Source: Chlorella sorokiniana | Taxonomy: Eukaryota > Chlorophyta > Trebouxiophyceae > Chlorellales > Chlorellaceae | Direction: 5' to 3' | DNA: 64,000 bases | Assembly: GCA_025917655.1 (NCBI GenBank) | Contig: CP084609.1 | Span: 992,001-1,056,000 of the forward strand | Shown: positions 43,678 to 53,403 of the stretch, in pieces | How positions within the stretch are numbered: position 1 is the stretch's first letter | How the letters are laid out: the number at the start of each line of letters is the position of its first letter | Notes under the pieces: generated by a model | What the model was told of the DNA's origin: nothing | Seen by the model: the letters and a program-made list of their open reading frames with translations, nothing else | Database searches by the model: none | Program-made: the position numbers and the translations under genes

Positions 43678-44133
43678 CTCGCGCTTCAGCCGAGCCGCGC
43701 ACAACTGCCAGCTGGTGTGCATGTGAACAGGCACGAGTCTTTCCTTACACGGTGTCCATGCCGGGAGCAAGACGCTGTGTGACGGCAACAGTACATCCAA
43801 GACAAAGCGGGGAAGGCGCCAGGGCGGCGTTGGGCTGGCCTCAGGCCGGCCGCAGCCGTGTGGCAGGCTGGGTGAGCGACAGAGGAGAGCAAAATGAGCG
43901 GTGCTGGGGTGGCCTCTGGATGCTTCAGCGCAGAAGGAGGCGGCCGCTGCTGCAGCGTCGCCATCACTTCTTGCCGCCCTGCTGCTGCTCGCTGCGCAGG
44001 CCGCCCGCGGGAGCCCCCTCCGCTTCACAGAGAAGCTGCAAGCAAGAAGGGGGGGGTGGAGGGGGGTTGTCGGTCATGCCTTGACGAAACGCACACACTG
44101 AGCGCCTTTGCTTCAGCTGCCGCCATGCACGGC
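43678..44133. other. Convergent intergenic/3' UTR region
   Basis: No exon is supported between the stops of the NFKBIL1 homologue and NDUFS4. A TTACA at 43745-43749 is TGTAA on the - strand, about 385 bases beyond the NDUFS4 stop, and may be its polyadenylation signal. Confidence 0.4.
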
Positions 44134-44981
44134 TCACTTGTCTCCATAGCCGATGAAGCGCTTGGGCCGCGCCTTGTTGGGGTTGCGGTACTCCTGTACC
44201 TCGTACTCCCACCCGTTCTTCTCTGCGGGAGGGACGGAAAACAAGGGTGCAGCAGGTCAAAAGCTGGCAGCGGACACTTTTCAACACGCCTCGCCCGGAT
44301 GAGGGGTGGAGTCGCCGGTTCAGCTGCAGATGGCTGCCGCCGCATGCAACGGACACTGCCACATGAGCGCAGTCCAAAAAAGGCTCTGTAGGACATCTTG
44401 CCGCTCAGCCCTGGCCGTGCATCGCGTCGGCTCGCTGGCGCAACCAGCAGCTGCTGCCGGCATCCGCGGCGGCGCACCCGCAAAGGCGATGGCCTCCTCC
44501 TTGGAGGTGAAGTACAGCTGGCGGGCGACGTTCTCCAGGGGGTCGGCGGTGCTGGTCCAGCCAATCAGCGGGTTGACCCACTTGCCCTGGTTCTCGTGCT
44601 GGATCTTCCAGGCGGGGCCCCCGCCTGCGGCAGCAGCGGCGACGCCGCGGCTGGGCACAACCGCGGGCTGGCGACTCCCCACCAGCGGGCTTGGCTGTGC
44701 AGCAAGGGCATCAGGACTTGCTGCCGCGGCATGGGCCGCTGCTGGAAGCAGGGCAGCTGTTGGCGACACGGCCCCCACCCTGCCCGCCCCACCTCGCCGC
44801 CCCACTCACCGGCTGCAGTCTGGGAGACGCCCTGCTGACCGGCGGTGCGCGCAGGTGAGTAAATCGTGACCTTGCGGCCAGCTTGCAGTGGTGGAAGGCC
44901 GCTGACGATACCGACCTCGGTCTGGGTTGCAAAGAGGCGGGCCCCCAAGGGCTGCAGCAGCCGTGCGACCTCCCGCCTCAT
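44134..44981 (-). CDS. NADH:ubiquinone oxidoreductase subunit NDUFS4 (18 kDa), mitochondrial complex I
   Basis: Three exons on the - strand. Exon 1 (44981 to about 44811) starts MRREVARLLQPLGARLF, a short mitochondrial-type presequence, then reads IVSGLPPLQAGRKVTIY and SPARTAGQQGVSQTA, ending at a GTGAGT donor. Exon 2 (about 44619-44482) has WKIQHENQGKWVNPLIGW and TSTADPLENVARQLYFTSKE, ending in FA. Exon 3 (about 44225-44134) has EKNGWEYEVQEYRNPNKARP and KRFIGYGDK, TGA at 44134. The NP(L/M)xGWTS(S/T)xD motif and the F-x-(S/T)-K-E-x-A-I-x-F-A-E-x-x-G-W-x-Y signature are those of NDUFS4, an accessory subunit of the matrix arm. The length, about 130 residues, fits. The gene is divergent from the RWD protein with 294 bases between start codons. 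Confidence 0.92.
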
Positions 44982-45275
44982 CCTACAGCTGCCAACAGAC
45001 CGTCTGCGCGAAACCCTGCTGCGGACGAGCCCCGCCTTCCTGCTGCTGCTGGGGTGCGATGGCTTGGTTGTGGAGGAACGATAATGAGCTCGGGGAGCAA
45101 TGAATCTTTGCCGTCGACCTATGCTCCCTGTGAGCGCTTGAGAAGGAGTTATCCCGCTCTGCACCCCTCCTGCCTCGTCACGCCATCTTGGAATGCGTTG
45201 TGCGCCACCCCTAGCCCTGTTATGCACAAATGAGTCATGTTTATATGCACATCAACCTCCAGTGATGCTTCTCAA
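44982..45275. promoter_or_regulatory. Divergent promoter between NDUFS4 and RWDD3-like gene
   Basis: A 294-base gap separates two start codons pointing away from each other. TTTATATGC at about 45239-45247, some 30 bases before the RWDD3-like ATG, is a TATA-like sequence close to that start. The side nearest NDUFS4 is GC-rich. A shared bidirectional promoter is inferred from spacing only. Confidence 0.35.
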
Positions 45276-46477
45276 ATGGCTACAGACCTTTTGCAGCGGC
45301 GAGCGGACGAGCTCATAGCGCTTCTGTCAGTATTCAGTATGGAAGTGGCACTGCAGGTCCGGCACAGTGAGATTTTTTGTCTCAGAGAATAGTTCTGCAT
45401 GATCTCACATCTCGTGGCCCTGGCAGAGCATCGGGCGCAGTGAGCGGCGTCACACCCGCCTTGCACCTGCAGGTTGTCCAGCCTGCTGAGCTTGCAGTGG
45501 CTGTGAGAGAGTGCGCGTTTAATGCCAACGCTCATGCGGACCTTAATCAACATGAGACACGACTGACGCTGGCAGTGGCACGCGCTGACGACGACAACGC
45601 GGGCGACGGCGGCAGTTGCCAGCTGCACGTGTCGCTGCCGCCGGGCTACCCTGCTGCCGCGCCGGCCTGCGTGCTGGCAGTGAGCAGCGAGCACCTGAGC
45701 CGAGATCAGGAGGCCCGGTGCCTGCAGCTGCTGCAGCAGGTGGCAGGGGCCGCGTTGGGGCTGGCTGGTGATGGGCAGGAGTGCCTGTGCCAGCTCATCG
45801 AGGCGCTGCTGGCTGAGCTGGAAAGTGCGGCACGGGAAAGACGCGCAGCGACCGCAGGGGCAGACGCAGCGCACGATCCGCAGCAGCAGGAGGACCAGCA
45901 GCAGTACGTGGCGCTACTGCGCCTGGACCACATGCACGACCCCGGGCTGTACCGCCGCACGCTGCGCCGCTGGGCTGGCGAGCTGCGCCTGGCGGGCCGC
46001 CTGCTGCTGTGCGGCGGCGGCAGCGGGCGCCGCGCCGCCATCCTGCTACTGCTCCTGCGCGGCGAGGAGGCAGCGGTGAGGGAGTTTGTGCTGCGGATGA
46101 GGACGCGCAACGTGGATGTGGACTCAAAGGGCAGGCCCTGCCGCGAGCGCATGATGGACGTGCTCAGCTTGGGGCCCTGGAGCGGTAGCAGCGGCGGTGG
46201 CGAGTGCGCAGCGGCCAGCTGCTTTGACGGCTTCAGAGAGGAGGAGGTGGGCGTACTGCGGCTGGCAGCGCTGCTGCGGGCGGCGGGGCTGGAGGAGCTG
46301 TGGGCGCGGCCACCAGGCTGCCCGGGCCGCCGCCAGGAGAGTGACCGAACGCTGCTGCCTCTGTCTCTGCCTCTCCCAGGGGCCACTTACCCCCGCTCTG
46401 TGACCCAAGGTGTGAGAGAGCGCCGCTTTACACATGAGGCACGCAGTGTATTTCGCACAGAGGCTTCGGTTGGGTGA
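45276..46477 (+). CDS. RWD-domain protein, RWDD3/RSUME-like
   Basis: Exon 1 (45276 to about 45356) starts MATDLLQRRADELIALL and reads SVFSMEVALQ, the first RWD helix and strand. Exon 2 (from 45473) continues VVQPAELAVAVREC, then LTLAVARADDD, LHVSLPPGYPAAAPA (the RWD Y-P-x-x-x-P turn), and a helix after SSEHLSRDQ. The C-terminal part matches the RWDD2/RWDD3 extension: LRLDHMHDPGLYRRTLRRWA, GELRLAGRLLLC, AAVREFVLRMRTRNVDVDSK and CRERMMDVL. The L-D-H-M and V-D-V-D-S-x-G-x-x-C-x-E-x-M strings are close to animal RWDD3, which enhances SUMO conjugation through UBC9. A similar role here is inferred. The last about 50 residues look like intron or UTR, so the true stop may differ from 46477. Confidence 0.75.
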
Positions 46478-46888
46478 ATGCGCCGCAGCTGCCGCTCGCA
46501 TCGCGGTCTATCAACGCACAGAGCCAGGCCGCGTTTCCTCCAGCTCGCCAGCTCTGAGTCCTCCCGCCGCCTGCAGTGGAGCATGGGTACGACAAATGCC
46601 TCGATTGTCAGCAGCAGCGCTCAGACTCGTCATCTAAGTGTGTCTTCATCCCCATGCGTGGCGGCTATGCAGGCGCGGCAGGCAAAGCGTTTGAGTGCAG
46701 CATGGCAGGCAGGGGTGCAGGAGATGCGGTGCGGGCGGGAGGGATCAGGTGGATCTGGCATGTTGAGTAAACAAGATACAGCTTTGCTGTCATCAGCGTC
46801 GATCTGTTGGGGAAAGTGTCCTCACGCCCCTCCCAGGGCAGGCGTGCACAGCACAGCAGGGGCAGCGCCGCACAGCGGCATGCCTCAC

Positions 46889-49800
46889 CTCCAGGCCAGC
46901 TGCGAGCTCGTCAGTCCCGTCGGTTCTGTATCCCTGGGCCATGGTGTTAACGGTCCCCACCTGACTGTCGCCACCTGAACAAAATGCGCGGAGAGTCGGC
47001 AGTCAGGCAGCAGCACAAAACGTACCACCAAGTGGTGACCACAAAGGGTTGGGAAATATACTGGCATCTAATTATCAGGTGTTCACGGGATGGCCCTGGG
47101 GCCGGCCTCCACCCAACACTCAACAGCCAACAGCCTTTCCGCCTCTTGGGGCCCCCTTTTGCCATGCTTGAGTGCAACGGCGAAGGGGGAAGAATGGGCG
47201 GGTGAACATGGCAGGGTGCATGTGCTTCGGCGGCTGCCGGCGGCTGCCGCCTCACCAGGGATGGCAGGTTCAGAGAGGCACCCATCACGTTGTCGTCAGC
47301 ATCCACGCGCAAAAGCTTGACAGCTGCAAGGGAGGGACAACAGTGGCAAGCGGTGATCAGTGCCTGCCAGGAATCCAGCGAGTGCATCGAGGCCTCAGCA
47401 AAGAAAAAAAGCCGCTTGTTGTCATCAGAGAGCAGATGGTAATTCACTGAAAGTGAACCGTCACAGGCCAATGAGGAAGATGAATGCAAACAATTGTCGG
47501 CTGCTCAACAGCCCGCGCTGTCAGGCACAAGGCAAGCACAGCAGGTCGCAGGAAATGACCGGTTTGGGGCTAGGGGTCTTCACGGCAGCACAAACAAACA
47601 CTGTCAAAACACAAAAGAGACAAGTCTGCTCGACAGCCCACGCTGTCTGGCACAAGGCCAGCACAGCAGGTCGCAGGAAATGACCGGTTTGGGGCTAGGG
47701 GTCTTCACGGCAGCACAAACAAACACTGTCAAAACACAAAAGAGACAAGTCTGCTCGACAGCCCGCGCTGTCAGGCACAAGGCCAGCACAGCAGGTCGCA
47801 GGAAATGACCGGTTTGGGGCTAGGGGTCTTCACAGCAGCACAAACAAACATTGTCAAAACACAAAAGAGACAAGTCTGCTCGACAGCCCGCGCTGTCAGG
47901 CACAAGGCCAGCACAGCAGGTCGCAGGAAATGACCGGTTTGGGGCTAAGGGGTCTTCACGGCAGCACAAACAAACATTGTCAAAACAAATATAAGAGCCA
48001 AGTCTGCTCGACAGCCCACGCTGTCAGGCACAAGGCCAGCTCAGCAGGTCGCAGGAAATGACCGGTTTGGGGCTAGGGGTCTTCACGGCAGCACAAACAA
48101 ACACTGTCAAAACACAAAAGAGACAAGTCTGCTCGACAGCCCGCGCTGTCAGGCACAAGGCCAGCACAGCAGGTCGCAGGAAATGACCGGTTTGGGGCTA
48201 GGGGTCTTCACAGCAGCACAAACAAACATTGTCAAAACACAAAAGAGACAAGTCTGCTCGACAGCCCGCGCTGTCAGGCACAAGGCCAGCACAGCAGGTC
48301 GCAGGAAATGACCAGTTTGGGGCTAGGGATCTTCACAGCAGCACAAACAAACATTGCCAAAACACAAAAGAGACAAGTCTGCTCGACAGCCCGCGCTGTC
48401 AGGCACAAGGCCAGCACAGCAGGTCGCAGGAAATGACCGGTTTGGGGCTAGGGGTCTTCACAGCAGCACAAACAAACATTGTCAAAACACAAAAGAGACA
48501 AGTCTGCTCGACAGCCCGCTCTGTCAGGCACAAGGCCAGCACAGCAGGTCGCAGGAAATGACCGGTTTGGGGCTAGGGGTCTTCATGGCAGCACAAGCAA
48601 ACATTGTCAAAACACGTATAAGAGCCAAGTCTGCTCGACAGCCCGCGCTGTCAGGCACAGAGCCAGCTCAGCAGGTCGCAGGAAATGACCGGTTTGGGAC
48701 TAGGGGTCTTCACGGCAGCAAATGAGCTAGGGCTCGACAGGCAATGCAACACAGGCAAAGAAATGTCAGCTCTCAGAGTCCATGTGTGCATCAGAACGGG
48801 CCAAAGGCCATCAGACGGCACTTCCAATCAATTATGGTTGGGTATCGTCACTGAGCCGGGGGAAGAGGGGCGTGGCGCAACGAGCAGCAGGAACCGCAGC
48901 AGAACACCCATTCTTGCAACGCTTCTTGCCTGCAACGCGCGAGGCGCATGCTCGGCGTCGCACTGGTGGACACTTCCAGCAGTTCCATGGCGGGAGTGCA
49001 ACCTACAGTAGAATGCAACAGACGATGAGGGGATGAGTGCATTGGCAAAGGGCAGGGGAAGGGAGTTGGGGTGCTTGGATGGAAGGCGGGACGGCGAGAT
49101 GTGGGCATCAGCGATCGGCACCAAAGGGGCAATGGGGACACCCGCCCTGGCTTCCTAAGTGCCCAATACAGCTTGCTCTAAGCAACCTTTGGACAGCCGA
49201 GGTCAGCGCGCCGCAGCGCTCCCACGGCCGTGGCAAGATGGCTAAACGCACGTAGCAAGTAGCTGCAGCTGCGGCTGGCGGGCACCTCACCGTCAAGAGT
49301 CATCCACTCTTCAGCAGGCATGCCATCAACTGCACACCCATGCTTGTGCCCTCTGCAGTACAGCAGAGATTTCGTGTGTCAGAGCGACATTTGACACGGC
49401 TGGGCCGGCTGAGTTGCGGCACGGGCCGCAACACTGCGCTCTAATGCTGCTGTCGCACGCAAGACAGGGACATGCAAAGCATGGCGAAGGCTAAGCTGCC
49501 CGGGGTTACTGAGCGTGCTTTGTGTGAGTGGCTAGCAGGCTGCAACACAAGAAGCAGCAATCAAAGCAGTGACGCACCACACAGGAGCGGCCGTGGTTAA
49601 CTCAGGAAGCGTGTCTGCCGCCTTTAGCCGAAAGGTGTCTGCTCCACACCTTCAGGATGCAGCAATCAAGGAAGTGGCGGTGAGTGAATAATTCATACAA
49701 CACAGTCGCCTATGGGTACGTCACAGATGAGGTACAAACACGGAAGATGATTGTGGCAGAAGGCAAGGGATGTGCCAGCGAGACAGGTCAGCTCAGGCCG

Positions 49801-50450
49801 GCTAAAGTTTCAGCCAGTGCTGGTTTAGGTCTGGCTTTGCAGCGCATGATGTAGGTCCCCACGACACCTGGCGCATAACACAGTATTGCGCCAGGCAACG
49901 CCTCTATAAGAGACCAGAAGTGCATTGCAGGGCGGATAAAACGACAGGATCGCCGCCTCAACGCAGGCTCCTACCTCAGCAACCAGGCTAAGAAATCGTC
50001 ATCATGGGAGGTTGAGGAGGCCGGCCTGCATCAGATCGTTGCAGGAATCAGCATCATTTGCGAACCATGCGCATGGCGTGGTGCAGGGGTGCAGGGTGGC
50101 GGGTGTGGCTGCGCCTCGCACAGTGGGGCGGGCCGGGGGTGGCGGCCATCTCCTGAGGTGTGCTCGGCGGCGGCGCTTTGCTGTTGCCGCCTTTTCATAC
50201 CCCGCACATCAGAGAGTCAGTGCGGGGCTCAGAGAGGGGCCGCCACCGGCATGCATTGTGCAGGGTTGCTAGTGTTGGCCGGCTCAGTGGTGCCGTGTAA
50301 TCGATTCCGTGGCGGGTGTTATCCTCAACATATGTCAGTAGAGGGAGCCCTGGTTATCGTCACGGCCGGCGAGAAAGGAGCTTCGATGGGGTGCACCTCA
50401 CCTTGCGACTCAGCCCCTCCGTCAAGCCGTTGGAACCAACATCGGCTGAA
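46889..50450 (-). CDS. Unresolved intron-rich gene, hypothetical protein (exons only partly found)
   Basis: I do not recognise the product. On the - strand several short stretches look like real exons, because each reads well and ends at a GTGAG donor: about 50450-50402 (SADVGSNGLTEGLSRK), 49352-49291 (GHKHGCAVDGMPAEEWMTLD), 47323-47256 (AVKLLRVDADDNVMGASLNL) and 46974-46889 (QVGTVNTMAQGYRTDGTDEL). Acceptors with CAG precede them. Phases between them cannot all be reconciled, so further exons must exist or some of these are chance. If real, this is a gene with unusually large introns for this window, and one intron contains the 125-bp tandem array. No localisation signal or known domain is seen. 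Confidence 0.3.
47500..48720. repeat. Minisatellite: about 10 copies of a 125-bp unit with a higher-order period
   Basis: Near-identical units start at about 47504, 47629, 47754, 47879, 48008, 48133, 48258, 48383, 48508 and 48636. Eight steps are 125 bases and the two others are 128-129. Each unit contains the core GAAATGACCGGTTTGGGGCT and ends with AAGTCTGCTCGACAGCCC. The two longer steps carry the same variant, TATAAGAGCC in place of CAAAAGAGA, followed by AGCTCAGCAGG in place of AGCACAGCAGG. Because 125 is not a multiple of three, stop-poor frames run across the array but shift register in each unit; no protein is implied. GC is lower than the rest of the window. Confidence 0.95.
48721..49290. 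other. Non-coding or intronic flank of the minisatellite
   Basis: No exon is firmly supported. On the - strand MELLEVSTSATPSMRLARC (near 48989-48930) reads well and might be an exon of the unresolved gene, but no clear splice pair brackets it. Confidence 0.3.
49353..50401. other. Region without a supported gene, probably intronic
   Basis: This is relatively AT-rich for the window, with no recognisable domain on either strand. If the exons at 49291-49352 and 50402-50450 belong to one - strand gene, this is its intron. Frames on the + strand at 50012-50272 are short and lack homology I can name. Confidence 0.35.
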
Positions 50451-50800
50451 CTGATAAAGTTGGAGTGAACTTACAACCTCTGCGGGCTCTGAAACACTTG
50501 TCCAGCCTGCGCTGCCGGGGTCCCTGCTGCCGACGCTGCCAACCAGCCTTCCAGGGCAGGTTTTTAATTGATGGAAGGGCTTTGCCTGCTTCAACCCGCG
50601 CTTGGACGGCTCCAAGGTCGCAATTAGAGGTAAAGAGGCCCGAAACAGGCGAGCATACATGCAAATTGGCCTCCTTGCAAGCCACCCCTGCTCCTTCCGG
50701 AGGCACACGGCCCCTGCAGTGCTCCTGCAACGGGCATCCCTGCTGCTGCCGGCTCCCTGCACCTCGCTTGACTCTGTACGCCTGTCACTGGCTGCCAGCC

Positions 50801-53156
50801 TTACATCTCGCTCCCCTCATCCCGCGCATACTTGTTCACTTTGGTGCGACGCAGGTCGGAGCAGCCCACCTTGTGCAGCACGGCCACATACATGGGCCCC
50901 GCCCCGCCCCATCCGGCATGACCAGCCACCCATGCCGCGTGCGCTCCGCGCAGCCGTCCAGCGCCGCCACCCGCGCCGCTGCCGCAGCGGCCGTGGCGGG
51001 CGGGGCCCCGGGGGCGCAGAGGGTGTGCGAGACGACCGCCACCGCTCCCTGCGCCCGCTCCAGCAGCCTGCCCACCACGCCGTCGTTCTGCAGCTCCAGG
51101 ATGCTGCACGTGCTGTACACGAGGCGCCCCCAGGCCGCAGCGCCTGCACCCAGGGTCCAGGTGCGCAGCGCGCACAGCGGCACGTGTCGGCCGTCGGCGG
51201 GAGCGGCTGGCAGGTGCCGCCGGGCATGCGCTGCGGTAACACATGCACCGGGCACCCAGCATGCCCGAACGCTGCAGCCAGGCCCTGTCTGGGCTGCGGC
51301 TGCGGTGAAAGAACCCTGCCACGGCCTCGCCTCCCCTGCCCACCCTGACCCCCGCCAGCAGCAGCTTGGCCTGTTCCTTGGCGAGTGAGCGGCAGCGCTT
51401 GAGGCTCCAGTCGGCGCGAGTGATGCTCCGTCCTGCTGCCTGCTGCGCAACATGCCGGTCTGCGGTGGGTGGTGCAGCGGCCGCGCGGTGTGCAAACCAG
51501 GAGCAGGCGCAAAGCGTGCGGGGCACAGGCCCAGCCAGACCTCATCAACACACACAGGGCCCGGGCAGGCAGGAACAGGAACCGGTCATGTTCCTTCAGG
51601 CAGCTGCGCGCTGCCCGCCCGCCGCGCGCTGCCCCCCCCCCCGGTCTCTTCTGCGCTGCGCCTGTACCTGAGGAGCAAGGAGCATCCAGCAGCACCCGAT
51701 CGTAGAGGCCCTCCTCATTCCGCCGCCACCAGCTGCCGCCGTCGTGCGGCGTGACGCTGCGAGGGGAAAGGGCCATGGCCTGAGGCGGTGCGGCGCTGGC
51801 TGGCATGCTGGGCAGGGCCGGAACGGCGTCTTCCCATCAAGCCAGCCTACGAACAACCGGACCAGCAACCGGCAGCCCAGCTAGACAGAGCGAATACGCA
51901 TGCTACGTCATGAGGCTTGCCCCAAGCCGCCGCCCATGACTTGAAAGCGAGCTCAGCCGCGGCGCCAGCCCTCGCCGCTTTGGCGCCTGCCCGGGCAGCA
52001 GCAGCCACTTGTGCGCCAAGTCCGTCAAAACAAACTGACCTGATGCAAGCCCGGGGCCCCTCGGGGATATACGTCTTCAGCACCCGCTGCAGGCGCGCCC
52101 GCCGGCCGCGCTCCACCTCATTGCATACCAGGCTGCCGCTGTAGGGAGCGGCGGTGCGGGCGCGGGCCCAGGGGGCGTGCAGCACGCTGCGCGGATCGCC
52201 TCCTGCGTCAGACCGTCGCTCATCGTCATGTTCATCCTCGCTTTCCGAGCCTTTGCTGGCTGGGTCCGGTGTGAAGCCCACAGACCCGGGATCGCTCTCC
52301 CCGGCCGCATCTGCCGCTGTGGCTGCAGCTGCCGCCGCATGCTCCTCGGCAAACAGCAGCTGCGCCAGCACGAGTGACTTGCCGCCGGGTGCAGCGCACA
52401 TGTCCAGCACCTTCTGCCCCGGGGCCACGTCCAGCAGCAGCGGCGGCAGCAGGCTCGCACCATCCAGCCAGTAGTGCGTCTGCAGGCCGGTGGCGGCGTC
52501 GGCGGGGGCGGCGGGTAGCGCCGCGCTGTGCTGCCGGGCTCCCAGCCAAGGGCCCGCACCGGTCCCGCCGCTGGCAGCAGCGCTGCAAGCTCCGGCTGCT
52601 GCTGCTCCAGCGGAGCTGCGCCAGGCAGGTCTTGCGGGGATGTCTGCCGTCCAGCAAAGACGTTGAGCAGGGCCACATGACGCGTGGGCCGTGCCATTGC
52701 AGCGAACAGCTGCAGCCAGCGCTGCCCCCATTGCGCAGCAAACTCTGCCTCGAACTCGCTGGAAGAGCTGCCAGCTGCCGTTTGTGCGCTGCTGCTCGTT
52801 TGACAAGCTCGGCTCACATCGGCTGGGTGACGCTCCAGCAACGATGGTTGCCTGGCAGCAGCCGCAGCGGCGGCGGCAGCTGTCGCAAAAGGGTGCTCCA
52901 AGCGCAATCCACGACCATAACGTGCTAATTGGCGCGAAGGCGGACTCGATAACGATCTCGTCCAGGCAGCAGCGCTCACAGGACGCGCAATTTTTACTGT
53001 CGAGGCGTGTGCCGCCAGTCGGTCACAAGCTGCTCTACGCATTACACCTAGCGATGCGTAATGTCGATGGGCACGATGTGTTTGATGCAGGTTTTCGGCC
53101 GTCAAAGGGTTCCTTTCTAGCCAGGTCCAGCGCCATTTTCGAAGCTTTCCGGCCAT
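50801..53156 (-). CDS. NSUN-family RNA m5C methyltransferase (NSUN3/NSUN4-like)
   Basis: This family uses S-adenosylmethionine to methylate cytosine in rRNA or tRNA. On the - strand an ATG at 53156 (or 53042, MRRAACDRLAAHASTVKIAR) opens an Arg/Ala/Ser-rich, organelle-type N-terminus. There follow RWLQLFAAMARPTRHVALLN and RALGWEPGSTARRYP, then TGLQTHYWLDGASLLPP, LLLDVAPGQKVLDMCAAPGGK (motif I), LVCNEVERGRRARLQRVL, YDRVLLDAPCSS (motif IV, P-C, with the catalytic-site Cys), SLKRCRSLAKEQAKLLLAG, LRPGG plus RLVYSTCSI (motif VI, T-C), and MYVAVLHKVG near the end (stop TAA at 50801). The coding frame changes at three G/C runs (about 52504, 51127 and 50897), each equivalent to one missing base. If these are real the gene is broken; if sequence errors, it is whole. 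Confidence 0.82.
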
Positions 53157-53403
53157 TTGTCGGCCTGATACGCGCTCTTCAATTGTCTTGGGATCGGTTA
53201 CGATCGTTTTACGCTTCCCTTGCTTCGCCAGGCGCCAGCATCACGTCGCAAGGTTTCCGCCTCACGTCTCGGCCACTCGCGGCACCCGGCTGCGTGCGTC
53301 AGAGCCTCTGATGTCCTTGGCCGTCTCCCGCAGCGTGGCCCCCGCCCTCTTATCTGAGCCCCAGCAGCGCGCCCGCAGCATCCAGCGGCGGAGCGGCACG
53401 GCC
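53157..53403. promoter_or_regulatory. Divergent promoter between NSUN methyltransferase and RecA
   Basis: A 247-base gap separates head-to-head starts at 53156 (-) and 53404 (+). No TATA box is evident. It contains CTTGGGATCGG and ACGATCG motifs of unknown meaning. Both products are predicted to be organellar, which makes co-expression plausible but unproven. Confidence 0.3.

Noticed and set aside
47500-48720. Tandem array considered as a CRISPR locus
   Set aside because: Units are continuous 125-base repeats without unique spacers, in a nuclear algal context; it is a minisatellite.
47494-48725. Open frames running across the 125-bp array, considered as a repeat protein
   Set aside because: Each unit shifts frame because 125 is not divisible by three, so no stable repeat protein results, and codon use is unlike neighbouring genes.
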